A stretch of DNA of 64,000 nt from Candidatus Aenigmatarchaeota archaeon (GTDB lineage: Archaea > Aenigmatarchaeota > Aenigmatarchaeia > CG10238-14 > SCSR01), in contig JACPAE010000002.1 of assembly GCA_016181005.1 (NCBI GenBank), positions 1 through 64,000 on the forward strand. The letters run 5' to 3'. The notes under the pieces were generated by a model. That model worked only from the letters and a program-made list of their open reading frames with translations. It made no database searches and was not told where the DNA came from. Below are positions 32,178 to 41,896 of the stretch, one piece after another (position 1 is the stretch's first letter; each line of letters starts with the position of its first letter). A program made the translations under genes and the position numbers.

Positions 32178-35100
32178 TTGGCACCACCCAACAATTTTTC
32201 AAACTCCTGATGCATCCCCTTGGTTATCCTGTCCAAGTCTTCCTTAAAGTGCTCTTCGTGTATAAAGCCTAGTTTGGATATGTTTATCCTGCTGTTCATG
32301 TTCACAATGGAATTTACAGGGACGCCCTTTTCAACAACCTGCTCTGCAGTTTCGTAAAATTTAATTATGGTCTTGAGCATATCGTACTGCTTCTTCATGC
32401 TGCAGTAGCTGTCGACTTGGTGGAACGCGCTCTGCTGCAGGAAACCTTCCCTGATTACTCGAGCAACTTCCAAAATTATTCTTTCCTTTTCTGGCAATGC
32501 ATCGGCTCCGACCAGTTGAACGATTTCTTGGAGCGAAGCCTCCCGATAAAGTATATCCAGTGCCTTTGCCCTCAACTCAACCCAGTCGCTTGCGACATTC
32601 TTGGAAAGCCAGGGTGAAATGCTCTCTACATAAAGGCTGTAAGATTCGAGCCAATTTATTGACGGGAAGTGCCTTCTTTGCGCCAGCCTTGCGTCAAGTG
32701 CCCAGAAAACTTTTACCAACCTAAGAGTGTTTTGCGTTACAGGCTCAGAAAAATCGCCGCCAGGAGGCGAGACTGCGCCAATCGCAGTTATGGAACCTAT
32801 CCTGTCGGAGTCATTGCCAATGCAGATGACAATGCCCGCACGCTCGTAAAATTCTGACAACCGCGATGCAAGATAAGCTGGGTAACCCTCTTCTCCAGGC
32901 ATTTCTTCCAGCCTGCTGGAAATCTCTCTCATTGCTTCCGCCCACCTGCTCGTAGAGTCGGCCATGAGCGAGACGTTGAGACCCTGGTCCCTGAAATATT
33001 CGGCAATTGTCATTCCGGTGTAGACAGACGCCTCTCTTGCTGCAACCGGCATGTTCGACGTGTTTGCTATCAGAACTGTTCTCTCCATCAACGGCAATCC
33101 GGTCTTGACGTCAATCAAGTGTGGAAATTCGTCCAGGACGTCCGTCATTTCATTTCCTCGCTCGCCACAACCAATGTATACAACTATCTCTGCATCGCTC
33201 CATCTCGCGAGCTGGTGTTGAATGACGGTGTTGTGAAGTATCATAGGCATATCGCCACCGACGAAGTTGTGAGTTTCAGGCACAGTAAGATCGTAGACGT
33301 CATATTCACCATCTATTATTGTCACTTCTGTTATCTCATCGCAAAATACGTAATCAAGCGCTTGCGAGAAATCTTGCAGAGAGCTCATCTGGAGCTTGTG
33401 GATCATTTTTTGGAATGTCTTCACTGTCAGGTTTTGGTTAACATAATAACCAGCCGTGGAAATGCCCTCCTTTTCTAGGGCAAATGGCTTTACGTCCCCC
33501 AACAACTTCTTAAACAGTGCGCTTGTCATCGGAACTATGTCTGTGGAGTTGAAGTAGGACTCCCTATTATAATAGGGATGCATCTTAATTGCCTCCCTAG
33601 CTGTTATGGATATTCTATGGTAGGTTCTCCCATTAAGCTGTCTATCCCGCGCTCTGAACAAAACCCCTAGTCTTAGGAGCAAATAGCAGATATGGTCCTT
33701 CATTTCAATGCTTGCAGTAGAAATTTCTATCTCTTCATCCATCACACTTCCGTCACCGCTTATGTAAGCAATCAGGAAAGCCTTTATGACAGATTCGGGA
33801 GACAACAATAAAATTTCAGGAGGCACCACTTTTCTGGACTTTTTCTCTTTGGGATATCCCAGCGAAATTAGGAGATTTGCGAGGGGTTTGCTGTGGACTT
33901 GCACAGACTCGACTGTTCTCGCCCACACTTCTTTGGAATCCAAGTTGAATAATTTCTTGAAAAGATACGCTACTCTTTCCCTTAGCTTTTTATTCTTGTT
34001 GAAGAAAATTACCGTTTGCCTACCTCTTATCATCCCGTCGGACATCAGGAATCCAAAGAATTCTCCCAGCTCTTCTGTCAAATATTTCGGTACCTTTATA
34101 GGTGTGGATAGTCTTTCGGTTTTAACTAGTGTAAACTCTATTTTTGTTTGCGTCAAATTCTCAAACTTTCTTAAGAACGAAAGTGTCGGCAGGTTTCGCC
34201 CAGTATAATAGCCTATCAAGACATCGTAAGAGACTTCCATCAGCTTGGCTAATTCCTTTTTGGTTATCTTGTACCTCTTTATGTAATCGCTAATAGCTTT
34301 GCACATTTTTCCAACAGTTTCCTTGTCGGCTATTCGGCAATCAAAGTCTATAGGAACTTCGATATAGTCAGAGTGCAAGTCAATTTTTCGCGGAGAAATT
34401 ACAAAATCTCCCTTCTTTAAATTTTCTGCCTCTTTCTCCGCGACATTCAACTCTTCGTCCAAGGAAAACAACTTGTGGGACGGCGTAAGTCTTACTTTGC
34501 GTCCTGATCTTGTGCATAGCTCAACCAGTCTGCTGGACTTGCCCTTATAGACGTGTGTGGCATGTGCCATGGCTATTTTCTTACCATTAAAAGTGTGCAC
34601 AAGTGACGGCTTGGAAAGCCGAATAAGTGTCTCGTATTCAGACTCCGACTCTATTTCTCCAACAGCTGACTCAAAAATATCTTTGATTCTCCTGAGCTGA
34701 TTGTCAACCAATATTTTAGTGTCGCCAGTGATGCACTTGCCGGAACCAAACGGCCCTGGGACTGCTGCCGTTCCGCCTTTAACCAGTGGAAAAAATGTGT
34801 CGACAATCCTCTGTCCCGTCATTAATGGAATCTCAGGTTTCAACTTTTCAGTATACGGCCTCGGTACTCTCACAGGCCATTTATGCGCAAGATAAAGTTT
34901 TGTCCCGTCTTCAAACTCTCCAATAGATTCACGAATTGTAAAACTACCTGCATTAATCGATTTAATCCTTCCTTTGACATTTGGCGGAACAAGAATTTTG
35001 TGTTCAATCATTTTTGTTTCTTGCACAGTTCCAAGAACATCTCCGCCTACAACTTCCGAACTAGCTTTAATCTTTGGCGTGAACTTCCATTTCTTCTTCT

Positions 35101-35434
35101 CGTCCAACGGCGAGACTTCTATGCCGCGCTTGATGAAATCCCCGGTTGCGTCCCTGATTTTTGATAGCGGGCGCTGGATTCCGTCATAAATTGTTGTCAA
35201 AAGTCCAGGTCCTAATTCAACTGAAAGTGGGGCACCAGTTGCAACAACTTTCTCGCCGGGCTTCAATCCTGTCGTGTCTTCATAAACCTGAATAGTATAA
35301 CGATCGCCATTTATCTGCACGACTTCACCAATGAGCCCTTCATTTCCCACTTTCGCGACTTCGTACATCCTTGCATTCAGACCTTCTGCGATGACGACAG
35401 GCCCGGTTATCCTGTAGATTTTTCCTTCTGCCAT
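32174..35434 (-). CDS. atpA: A-type ATP synthase catalytic subunit A with intein
   Basis: 1086 residues. Extein residues 1-233 and 736-1086 form a 584-residue subunit A of normal size. The N-extein ends [14 protein letters not shown], and the C-extein resumes [32 protein letters not shown], which join to the P-loop GPFGSGKT. The intein (residues 234-735, 33230-34735) must be removed for ATP binding. Catalysis uses Lys/Thr of the P-loop and the glutamate in IGCGERGNE. The gene overlaps subunit F and B at its ends, consistent with an operon. The frame is intact throughout. Confidence 0.95.
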   Translation of the reverse strand: MAEGKIYRITGPVVIAEGLNARMYEVAKVGNEGLIGEVVQINGDRYTIQVYEDTTGLKPGEKVVATGAPLSVELGPGLLTTIYDGIQRPLSKIRDATGDFIKRGIEVSPLDEKKKWKFTPKIKASSEVVGGDVLGTVQETKMIEHKILVPPNVKGRIKSINAGSFTIRESIGEFEDGTKLYLAHKWPVRVPRPYTEKLKPEIPLMTGQRIVDTFFPLVKGGTAAVPGPFGSGKCITGDTKILVDNQLRRIKDIFESAVGEIESESEYETLIRLSKPSLVHTFNGKKIAMAHATHVYKGKSSRLVELCTRSGRKVRLTPSHKLFSLDEELNVAEKEAENLKKGDFVISPRKIDLHSDYIEVPIDFDCRIADKETVGKMCKAISDYIKRYKITKKELAKLMEVSYDVLIGYYTGRNLPTLSFLRKFENLTQTKIEFTLVKTERLSTPIKVPKYLTEELGEFFGFLMSDGMIRGRQTVIFFNKNKKLRERVAYLFKKLFNLDSKEVWARTVESVQVHSKPLANLLISLGYPKEKKSRKVVPPEILLLSPESVIKAFLIAYISGDGSVMDEEIEISTASIEMKDHICYLLLRLGVLFRARDRQLNGRTYHRISITAREAIKMHPYYNRESYFNSTDIVPMTSALFKKLLGDVKPFALEKEGISTAGYYVNQNLTVKTFQKMIHKLQMSSLQDFSQALDYVFCDEITEVTIIDGEYDVYDLTVPETHNFVGGDMPMILHNTVIQHQLARWSDAEIVVYIGCGERGNEMTDVLDEFPHLIDVKTGLPLMERTVLIANTSNMPVAAREASVYTGMTIAEYFRDQGLNVSLMADSTSRWAEAMREISSRLEEMPGEEGYPAYLASRLSEFYERAGIVICIGNDSDRIGSITAIGAVSPPGGDFSEPVTQNTLRLVKVFWALDARLAQRRHFPSINWLESYSLYVESISPWLSKNVASDWVELRAKALDILYREASLQEIVQLVGADALPEKERIILEVARVIREGFLQQSAFHQVDSYCSMKKQYDMLKTIIKFYETAEQVVEKGVPVNSIVNMNSRINISKLGFIHEEHFKEDLDRITKGMHQEFEKLLGGAK
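33230..34735 (-). other. Intein with LAGLIDADG homing endonuclease in atpA
   Basis: 502 residues inserted between the P-loop lysine and threonine. It starts with Cys ([12 protein letters not shown], block A), has [10 protein letters not shown] (block B), and ends [18 protein letters not shown] (blocks F/G, penultimate His, terminal Asn), with Thr as +1 extein residue. Two endonuclease motifs, [12 protein letters not shown] near residue 458 and [13 protein letters not shown] near 552, correspond to LAGLIDADG helices and look intact. The site is the same P-loop position used by VMA inteins in other archaea and yeast. Confidence 0.95.
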
Positions 35435-35733
35435 AAATCAACACCCAATGTCCTTTTGATGTACTTCCTCAAGTCCTCCCCCCTTCCTTCTTTCGACAAA
35501 GGCACAACAACAGGCTGCACCTTGTTTTCCAAGACCTCTTTTAACTTGGGATTAATGGTATTATAATCTTTCTCGTCCATGATGACGATTCCTATTTCCT
35601 TGTTCTGCATTATCGTTTCCATAGTTTTGTGTATGTCCTGTCCTGGCTCAAAGTAATGCCTAACACCGGCAAGCATGAAGCCGGTCATGAACTCGTCGTC
35701 TCCTAGAACAGCTATCTCCATTTCACTCACCAA
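35407..35733 (-). CDS. atpF: A-type ATP synthase subunit F
   Basis: 108 residues: MEIAVLGDDEFMTGFMLAGVRHYF at the start (the typical subunit F motif), a Rossmann-like fold with GIVIMDEKDYNTINPKLKEVLENK, and [22 protein letters not shown] at the end. Subunit F binds the D shaft and is a regulatory rotor component. ATG 35721 (MEIAVLG) is the likely true start, 4 residues inside the longest frame. It overlaps subunit C and A, so the operon is tightly packed. Confidence 0.9.
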   Translation of the reverse strand: MVSEMEIAVLGDDEFMTGFMLAGVRHYFEPGQDIHKTMETIMQNKEIGIVIMDEKDYNTINPKLKEVLENKVQPVVVPLSKEGRGEDLRKYIKRTLGVDLWQKEKSTG

Positions 35734-36643
35734 TAATCAGCTGATGTCTCATGTCGGCTTCGCTTAATCCCGCTTTCTTGCCTCTGACAATAATTCGTAT
35801 GTTGCTCACCTCATTTTCTTTTGCAACGAAATAGGCTATGACAGGAGTTATGTCGTGGGAGAATTTGCTTATCAGCTTCAATGCTCTGCTCACGAAATCT
35901 TTTCTCAGCTTTAATCTCAATTCGGGAGAGTCGTAAAGGTCTTCCGAATAACTTTTTCCTCCGCGCATTTTTTTGAAAACCACTTTATGCTTCTTGGCTC
36001 TTGCTTCAATGGCCATGTTCTTTGACGTTATCTCATGCTTTATGAACTCCAGGAGATTCCTGCTCACACTTTTCAAAAGAGTATCGTAATAATATTTGTC
36101 CAGCTCATCTTCGAGAGTCGGCATGTCACTCCGGTATTTTTTCAGAATAGGATAGTATTCTGTATTCTTAAGATACTCGACAACTTCTTCAAAGTTTCCA
36201 GTCCTTTCCAGCAGTTCTTTAAAGAAAGCCTTGCTTAGCGAACCTGCTGTTATCAGCTCATTTGCCACAATTTCATCCTGTATACCGGAGATGTTTCCCC
36301 GCAAAACTGTCTTGATGCTAATGATATCGAATTTCTTCAGATACAGGGCCAATTCTTCCTTTGCATTTCTGACGGAAAATTTCAGAATAGAAGAAAACTG
36401 ATCTTCTAGATTCCGGTTTAGTGCATATTCAATCAGGTTAGTGCCGGAGAGGAGCCGCCCCAGCTCGTCAAACTCTTTTTTATACTCCCTTTCCTCCAGA
36501 AACCTTGAAATTTCTGCTATAGACATTTTCATCAGCTTTTCAAAATCGTCGCGCGATAGAAGCTTCGACTTCATCACCCTGACTCTCGTGTTGGTGTACA
36601 CGTATCCTGTGCCTTCACTCGAAATTCTTAGCAATCGCAACAT
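35723..36643 (-). CDS. atpC: A-type ATP synthase subunit C
   Basis: 306 residues, all-helical, typical of archaeal subunit C/d: an N-terminal YVYTNTRVRVMKSKLLSRDDFEKLMKMSIAEISRFLEEREYKKEFDEL, then three repeated helical bundles. It forms the funnel socket between the central stalk and the c-ring. The C-terminal segment ISNIRIIVRGKKAGLSEADMRHQLI is conserved. It overlaps subunit E by 29 nt upstream and F by 11 nt downstream, all in the same operon. Confidence 0.9.
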   Translation of the reverse strand: MLRLLRISSEGTGYVYTNTRVRVMKSKLLSRDDFEKLMKMSIAEISRFLEEREYKKEFDELGRLLSGTNLIEYALNRNLEDQFSSILKFSVRNAKEELALYLKKFDIISIKTVLRGNISGIQDEIVANELITAGSLSKAFFKELLERTGNFEEVVEYLKNTEYYPILKKYRSDMPTLEDELDKYYYDTLLKSVSRNLLEFIKHEITSKNMAIEARAKKHKVVFKKMRGGKSYSEDLYDSPELRLKLRKDFVSRALKLISKFSHDITPVIAYFVAKENEVSNIRIIVRGKKAGLSEADMRHQLIIGE

Positions 36644-37169
36644 TGATATCCCCCTTGAAATTTTCGAACAATCTGTCGAATGTTAAATTTATTCTAACTG
36701 TCTTGTCGGAATTTTCTACAATTATTCCGCCTATGCAATTTATCGCATCGGCAAAGACCAAGCCGGACTTTTCGGCGAATTTTTTGTCAGCCTTGTTAGA
36801 ATAAATGTATTTAGCATCCTGCAATTCCTGCCTGGCTCTTTCAACCAAAATCTTTACAATTGATTCTCTCTCCTTTTCGCCGAATTTAGATAGACTATCT
36901 TTTATTTCATTGAATATCTTTTCTGCGGCCATCTTCCTTGTTGCCAGCAGCATTCTCTTCTGTTCTATCTTTGCTGCCAGCAACTCGGCATTCTTCTTTT
37001 CGGCAAGCATCCTTTCTGTCTCTTCCTCGAATTGGAAAACCTGTTTTTCAGATTCTTTGCGGGCTTTGGACACTGTCCTTTCAGCCTCTTCCCCAGCTTC
37101 CTTAAGTATAGCCTGGGCTGTGACATTCGCCTGTCTTTCTATGTCTTCAATCACATCTTCCAATGCCAC
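36615..37169 (-). CDS. atpE: A-type ATP synthase subunit E (peripheral stalk)
   Basis: 184 residues. The N-terminal half is a long coiled coil (VIEDIERQANVTAQAILKEAGEEAERTVSKARKESEKQVF) that pairs with subunit H. The C-terminal half is a globular alpha/beta domain (ADKKFAEKSGLVFADAINCIGGIIVENSDKTVRINLTFDRLFENF) that holds the A3B3 head. It follows subunit K by 37 bp and overlaps subunit C. Confidence 0.9.
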   Translation of the reverse strand: MALEDVIEDIERQANVTAQAILKEAGEEAERTVSKARKESEKQVFQFEEETERMLAEKKNAELLAAKIEQKRMLLATRKMAAEKIFNEIKDSLSKFGEKERESIVKILVERARQELQDAKYIYSNKADKKFAEKSGLVFADAINCIGGIIVENSDKTVRINLTFDRLFENFKGDINVAIAKNFE

Positions 37170-37206
37170 TTTTCCACCTCATAACCAATAAAATCATCCT
37201 GGAGCT

Positions 37207-37452
37207 TCATTGAGCCAATCCCAGGATGAGTATGGCCACTACCAGTCCGAAGATTATCAGCGTTTCCGGAAGTACAGTCATGATAAGCCCTTTTGCGAAG
37301 AAGCCCTCTTTTTCTGCACTTGCGCCTACTGCTGCGGCACCTATGTCCTTTTCAGCTATGCCTGCACCAAGCGCTGACAATCCTATAGCCAACCCTGCAC
37401 CGATAGCTATAAGGCCCGTGTTTACATCAGCCATTTGCATATCTACCTCCAT
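37207..37452 (-). CDS. atpK: A-type ATP synthase proteolipid subunit K (c-ring)
   Basis: 81 residues forming two membrane helices, a single-hairpin c subunit. The ion-carrying helix is FFAKGLIMTVLPETLIIFGLVVAILIL; its glutamate (PETLIIF) is the conserved H or Na binding acid. Helix 1 is GLIAIGAGLAIGLSALGAGIAEKDIGAAAVG. No Na-specific Q/ES motif is obvious, so ion specificity is unresolved. The ATG may be 37440 (MADVNTG) rather than 37452. It overlaps the end of subunit I by 10 nt. Confidence 0.9.
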   Translation of the reverse strand: MEVDMQMADVNTGLIAIGAGLAIGLSALGAGIAEKDIGAAAVGASAEKEGFFAKGLIMTVLPETLIIFGLVVAILILGLAQ

Positions 37453-39239
37453 TTTTTAATTTTGCCAAAAGGAAAATATTGCCTGCCTCCGCCCTCCAAA
37501 AATTTTGCAAAAAATTCGAAGTAATGCAATCGCAAAGACTGGAGAAAAGGCCCTGAGATGCCCAAAATAATATTGACTGTGTGACCGATTAGAAATACGA
37601 AAATTGCTGGGACAAACCAGATGCCTCCGCTTTCGAGCATCTTTACACCCAATTCATTAACGACAACCGCCAAAGAGACGGAGGCCAGACCTATGGCAAA
37701 CAAACGCATGTATGAAAGTATGTTTGAGAGCAGGCCAGGAAGTTCTGCTATGCCTTTTATCCCTTCGCCCTTCAAGAGCATTAAAATACCCGCAACCATT
37801 AAAGCAGCACCACTATAGGTTAGAGCCTGGAACTTCATAAGGATCCCCAGAGTTAGTGCGGCAGCTGCAAATTCTATCAACAGCCAGGATCCTTTTTCAA
37901 AAATCGCATGCGGCAAGCCGTGCTCCTTGTATTTTGTTATAAATCCCAAAATCAGGCCGGCTGATATATGAACTAGCCCGAAGATTATAGAAACGATTAT
38001 CATAGTTTGAATTTCTTCAGCTCGGTGAATTACAGGACGGATTATTTCAAGGCCAAAAAATTCGCCGAACACTATACCGAAAATAATTGCTGACACTGAC
38101 GAGAACATCGCGATGTAAGCAATTGACTTGAGCGCGCCTTTGAGCTTGAAGAACAGGAATGCTGAAAGCGATAGAAGAACCAGGCCATAGCCGATATCCC
38201 CGAGCATGAAGCCGAAGAAGAGGGAAAATGTGAACAGAAGTATAATAGTCGGATCAAACTCATAATTCTTAGGATAAGAATACATTTTCAAAAGTTCCTC
38301 AAATGGTTGCGCGACTTTCGGATTGTCCAATTTTACAGGCGGTGCTTCTTCAGTCTCTAAAACTTCGATATTGACCTTGTCAGATGCGGCATTTGAAATC
38401 CGCTTTTCCAGCGCTTCATACGTGTCTTTGGGAACCCATCCTTCGGCGGCGAAAGTTCTTTTCGAAGTTACAAAGCTGAGAGGGGCTTCGGTTTTTTCTA
38501 TCAATTCTGTAAAGCTGTGCTCCATGTTCAAAATCAAACTCTCGTTGTATTTTCTGAATTGCCCGAATTCTGCTTTAATTTGCAGGATTTTTTTGTCCAC
38601 TTGCTCCAGTTCTGCAATCGCTTCCTCGTATCTCGTTTCTGGTAAATGCCGCTCCTCGAAGCTGTATTTAACCAGCATGTCTGCTGCAGACTTTGCGCTC
38701 TTTGTTGGAACTGTCAATATGACTGCTGCTTTATTGCCTACGATTTCTTTCATCAAGTCATAACTTAGGCCGGACCTTTCGAGTTCGTCTATAAAGCCTT
38801 TGCCAGCAACTCCGATAAAAGTTTTCAGAGATTTTGCTTGCTCTATTTTGTCAGACTCTGTAGCTATTCGTGAAATCGGATTAAGAATTATTTGTCCGAG
38901 CTTGGCTTTCCTTTCATTTAATTTCTCCAAGCCGGCACTCATCTTCTCGAATACCCGTTCAATTTTCTGCAGTTTCTTCAAGTTTGCCTTTGCAGGAATT
39001 TTTTTCCCTTCTCCGCCTATCTTTAAAAATGAAACCATAGAGCGTAGCTTCACCAAATGCTTTGAATAAAGGTCGGCCTCCTTGAAGGGTTTCCCTATGT
39101 CAAAATTTTCAGCAGGCCGGAATTCTGTCAAATGAAGCAGCTTCAAACCGTAAAGTTCATTTATCACTTTTTTCATCTGGCTCTTGCTTCCAAGGATTCT
39201 TATTTTGACCATGCCTTCAGGAGTCAGCATTTCAGCCAC
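37443..39239 (-). CDS. atpI: A-type ATP synthase subunit I (a)
   Basis: 598 residues. The N-terminal half is a cytoplasmic coiled coil and alpha/beta domain. The C-terminal half carries about seven membrane helices (IILLFTFSLFFGFMLGDIGYGLVLLSLSAFLFF, SIAYIAMFSSVSAIIFGIVFGEFFG, and so on). A conserved membrane stretch near residue 520 contains the essential arginine in SYMRLFAIGLASVSLAV, which faces the c-ring glutamate. It is the stator of the proton channel. It overlaps subunit H at its start and K at its end. Confidence 0.93.
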   Translation of the reverse strand: MAEMLTPEGMVKIRILGSKSQMKKVINELYGLKLLHLTEFRPAENFDIGKPFKEADLYSKHLVKLRSMVSFLKIGGEGKKIPAKANLKKLQKIERVFEKMSAGLEKLNERKAKLGQIILNPISRIATESDKIEQAKSLKTFIGVAGKGFIDELERSGLSYDLMKEIVGNKAAVILTVPTKSAKSAADMLVKYSFEERHLPETRYEEAIAELEQVDKKILQIKAEFGQFRKYNESLILNMEHSFTELIEKTEAPLSFVTSKRTFAAEGWVPKDTYEALEKRISNAASDKVNIEVLETEEAPPVKLDNPKVAQPFEELLKMYSYPKNYEFDPTIILLFTFSLFFGFMLGDIGYGLVLLSLSAFLFFKLKGALKSIAYIAMFSSVSAIIFGIVFGEFFGLEIIRPVIHRAEEIQTMIIVSIIFGLVHISAGLILGFITKYKEHGLPHAIFEKGSWLLIEFAAAALTLGILMKFQALTYSGAALMVAGILMLLKGEGIKGIAELPGLLSNILSYMRLFAIGLASVSLAVVVNELGVKMLESGGIWFVPAIFVFLIGHTVNIILGISGPFLQSLRLHYFEFFAKFLEGGGRQYFPFGKIKKWR

Positions 39240-39561
39240 CCGCCTTCAATTTTGCCAAGAAATCTGAAACAATCCTGTCTACATTCTTCTTGATAAATTC
39301 GTCGGACTTTGAGAGAATCTTTTCTATCTGCTTTTCCGTCTCCTCAGCTATCTTTTCCTTTTCTTTTGCAAGCTTGCTTTCCATCTCTTGCAGCCTTATT
39401 TTCCTGTCCTTGACAGCTTCTTCATAGGATTTGCTGGTTATTTCCAGGGCTTTGATGCTGGCCTTTTCAACCAGTTCTTTTTTTTTAGCATCTGCCTGCT
39501 GTATAACTTGGTCTGCCCTGTCCTCTGTCTCCTTCACTTTTTGGATGGTTTCGAAACCCAT
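39232..39561 (-). CDS. atpH: A-type ATP synthase subunit H (peripheral stalk)
   Basis: 109 residues, an uninterrupted coiled coil (ETIQKVKETEDRADQVIQQADAKKKELVEKASIKALEITSKSYEEAVKDRKIRLQEMESKLAKEKEKIAEETEKQI). Subunit H pairs with E in the peripheral stalk. It is the first gene of the operon; a TATA-like element lies about 97 bp upstream. The stop overlaps subunit I by 8 nt. Confidence 0.85.
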   Translation of the reverse strand: MGFETIQKVKETEDRADQVIQQADAKKKELVEKASIKALEITSKSYEEAVKDRKIRLQEMESKLAKEKEKIAEETEKQIEKILSKSDEFIKKNVDRIVSDFLAKLKAGG

Positions 39562-39657
39562 CGCTATTCAACCCTTGGAGTCCCCCGAATTAAGTTTGTG
39601 GGGATGTGCTTTTAAAGATTGGCTGAATTTGAGAAAACTTGGCAGGTGAACGGAAGA

Positions 39658-39665
39658 TATTTATA
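39658..39665 (-). promoter_or_regulatory. Possible TATA box of the ATP synthase operon
   Basis: TATAAATA on the minus strand, 97 bp upstream of the subunit H start codon, in an otherwise geneless 148-bp stretch. A transcript starting about 25 bp downstream would have a 70-nt leader. Unconfirmed. Confidence 0.35.
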
Positions 39666-39709
39666 GTTCCCATTCGAATTTAATAGGAAGAAACATTGGT
39701 GCTTTAGCT

Positions 39710-39973
39710 TTATTCTTGAACCACTCTATAGATAATTTGGCAGACGTCTAATTCCCGTTGGTTATGGGGTGAGTTATAAAAACTTGGATCCTCGTTTAAA
39801 ATTTGTTTTTTTGCTGTAAAGGCATCGCCTGCAGTTTGATAAGGAGGCGCGTGTCCGTTCCTGACATTCCGATAGCCTTGTGGGAATACCACAGTTTCAA
39901 ACTCTCTAGTTCCATTAGCTCGAATAAATCTCATAACATAAAATCCTTCAGGCAGAAATGGTATATCAGGCAT
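39710..39973 (-). CDS. Hypothetical protein
   Basis: 87 residues. Starts PDIPFLPEGFYVMRFIRANGTREFETVVFPQGYRNVRNGH, with mostly beta-strands, then a helix TAGDAFTAKKQILNEDPSFYNSPHNQRELDVCQIIYRVVQE. The layout (single strand pair, basic loop, helix) recalls the orphan at 9170-9496. It lacks any motif I know. AT-rich codons and isolation suggest an accessory gene. ATG 39973 is the only start. Confidence 0.45.
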   Translation of the reverse strand: MPDIPFLPEGFYVMRFIRANGTREFETVVFPQGYRNVRNGHAPPYQTAGDAFTAKKQILNEDPSFYNSPHNQRELDVCQIIYRVVQE

Positions 39974-40002
39974 ATGCTTCTTTTAATTAATGAATAGTTA
40001 AT

Positions 40003-40407
40003 CTATTTATTCTTTGACTTTTCCTTGAAATCCAACGAGCAGGAATTAATGCAGAATCTTTTGCCACTAGGCTTTGGCCCATCGTCGAAGACGTGTCCAA
40101 GATGACCACCGCACTTTTTGCAGACGACTTCAACCCTTTTCATACCGAGGCTGCTGTCAGTCCTCAATTCCACATTCTTTCTAGAAGCTGGCTCCGAGAA
40201 ACTAGGCCATCCTGTACCAGAATCGAATTTTGCATCGGATGAAAACAGTTCAGTGCCGCAAGCTGCACATGTATACATTCCGTTTTCCTTTTTGTGAAGC
40301 AGTTTTCCGGTGAATGGAGTTTCGGTCCCCTTTTCCCGCAAGACATGGTACTGTTCAGGCGTGAGCTTCTTTCTCCATTCTTCTTCCGTTTTTTGCATAC
40401 TCTTCAC
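40003..40407 (-). CDS. msrB: Peptide-methionine (R)-S-oxide reductase
   Basis: 134 residues. Two CxxC pairs bind zinc (CAACGTELF near 48, [16 protein letters not shown] near 97), [10 protein letters not shown] is the substrate-binding loop, and [12 protein letters not shown] near 120 holds the catalytic cysteine (usually RYCINSASLDF; here a second cysteine, INSCS). The additional Cys could be a resolving residue. The enzyme repairs oxidised methionine using thioredoxin. The true start may be ATG 40398. It is alone, transcribed away from the DEAD helicase gene. Confidence 0.93.
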   Translation of the reverse strand: MKSMQKTEEEWRKKLTPEQYHVLREKGTETPFTGKLLHKKENGMYTCAACGTELFSSDAKFDSGTGWPSFSEPASRKNVELRTDSSLGMKRVEVVCKKCGGHLGHVFDDGPKPSGKRFCINSCSLDFKEKSKNK

Positions 40408-40467
40408 AATATTTTATTGTTGTGCAATGCTTTATGAATGGCGAAATGTTAATAAAATGGTTGGAGA

Positions 40468-41730
40468 ATGACACAGATTAAAATCGAAGAGCTTGGTTTG
40501 AGGCCGGAGCTGCAGAGGGCAATAGGGGAGCTGGAGTACACCGAGCTCACTCCGATACAGGAGAAATGCATACCGGAGATACGCCAAGGCAAGGATGTCG
40601 TCGGCCAGTCGAGCACAGGATCGGGGAAGACCGTTGCGTTTGGCTTGCCTATTATTGAGAAGATAGTGCACGGAAATGGTGTGCAAACACTTGTGCTTAC
40701 ACCTACAAGGGAGCTCTGTGTCCAGGTGACAGACGCTCTAAATCACCTCGGGAAATACATGCACATCAAGGCGGCGAGCGTGTACGGCGGAGCTGGGATC
40801 GAGCCGCAGATACAGGCGATTAAAAAGGCTGACATCGTTGTAGGCACGCCTGGAAGGATAATCGACCACATTCGAAGGAGAACCATCAGCTTTGTGAACG
40901 TGAAGATTCTAGTTCTTGACGAGGCTGACAGGATGCTGGACATGGGGTTCATCCGCGATGTGGAATTCATAATAGGCAATGTCCCGCGCCACAGGCAGAC
41001 GCTTTTATTCAGCGCGACGATTCCGCAAGAGGTGCATAGGGTAATAGAGAGGTATCTCAAGTCGCCTGTCTTTATGAAGACAGAGATTCATGTCGCAAAG
41101 CACCTGCTTAGGCAGGTCTATTACGAGGTGCAACCTGAAGAAAAATTCTCGCTGCTTGTGCACCTGCTGAAAGAAAGGCCGGACGGCATGTCAATAATAT
41201 TCTGCAGCACCAGAAGGGAGGCGGACGTGGTGGGGAGGAACCTTCTCAAGCAGGGGATAAGGTGCATGACCATACACGGAGGCATCGCGCAGAACAAGAG
41301 GCTCGCGTCGATAGACGCGCTGAAGAGCAGCAGGATAAATGCACTTGTCGCCACGGACGTGGCTGCGCGCGGGCTGGACATCAGAAATGTCACGCATATT
41401 TACAATTATGACGTGCCGAAGACGTCGGAAGAATATGTGCACAGGGTAGGAAGGACTGCCAGGGCTGGGATGGAAGGCGACGCCGTGACGCTGCTCACGA
41501 GGAACGACCATGACAATTTCAGGAGCGTTCTTCGCAACCGCAGTTTGGAAATAGAAAAGGCGGAAAAGCCGAAATTCGAAATAGTGCGCTTTGTCCGGGA
41601 GGGAAGATTTGGCAGAGATGATGGATATGATCGCAGACAGCATGGCGGTGGCAGGCCCCGTGGAATGTTTCACCGCAAATCCAGTGGAAGGTTCCCTGGA
41701 GGCTCAAGGTTTTCTAGAAGGCGCAGATGA
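40468..41730 (+). CDS. DEAD-box RNA helicase
   Basis: 420 residues. Q motif region TELTPIQEKCIPEI near 25; motif I GQSSTGSGKTVAF; Ia PTRELCVQV; motif II VLDEADRML; motif III SATIPQEV; motif IV IIFCSTRREADVV; motif V ATDVAARGLDI; motif VI HRVGRTARAG. The C-terminus (from about 385) is rich in RG/RGG (GRFGRDDGYDRRQHGGGRPRGMF), an RNA-binding tail. The role is probably rRNA or mRNA remodelling. The standard length and motifs leave little doubt. It ends 10 bp from the unusual tRNA-Glu gene. Confidence 0.95.
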   Translation: MTQIKIEELGLRPELQRAIGELEYTELTPIQEKCIPEIRQGKDVVGQSSTGSGKTVAFGLPIIEKIVHGNGVQTLVLTPTRELCVQVTDALNHLGKYMHIKAASVYGGAGIEPQIQAIKKADIVVGTPGRIIDHIRRRTISFVNVKILVLDEADRMLDMGFIRDVEFIIGNVPRHRQTLLFSATIPQEVHRVIERYLKSPVFMKTEIHVAKHLLRQVYYEVQPEEKFSLLVHLLKERPDGMSIIFCSTRREADVVGRNLLKQGIRCMTIHGGIAQNKRLASIDALKSSRINALVATDVAARGLDIRNVTHIYNYDVPKTSEEYVHRVGRTARAGMEGDAVTLLTRNDHDNFRSVLRNRSLEIEKAEKPKFEIVRFVREGRFGRDDGYDRRQHGGGRPRGMFHRKSSGRFPGGSRFSRRRR

Positions 41731-41740
41731 ATTAATTAAT

Positions 41741-41888
41741 GCTCCCGCCGGGATTTGAACCCGAGTCTGCAGCCGTATTAAACGGTTACTGCCTAGCCTC
41801 GTTTGCTATCATCTTGCATCAAACCTTTCCAAGTATAACTCGAAAGGGCATTGGACGAGGTTGTCTCTGTGTCCTTGACCGGAGTAGA
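41741..41888 (-). tRNA. tRNA-Glu(TTC) with three insertions and missing 5' end
   Basis: Matches the Glu(CTC) gene for D-loop TACTCCGGTCAAG, loop CTTTCGA (anticodon TTC), variable AGAC and acceptor 3' strand CGGGAGC with T-arm TCGGG-TTCAAAT-CCCGG. Insertions by alignment: 18 nt at 41853-41870 (D-stem/anticodon stem junction), 46 nt at 41795-41840 (37/38), and 20 nt at 41769-41788 (43/44, with hairpin CCGT/ACGG). Upstream of 41888 no GCTCCCG acceptor strand follows. The 5' piece must be supplied in trans or the gene is truncated. Confidence 0.7.
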
Positions 41889-41896
41889 AAACATAT

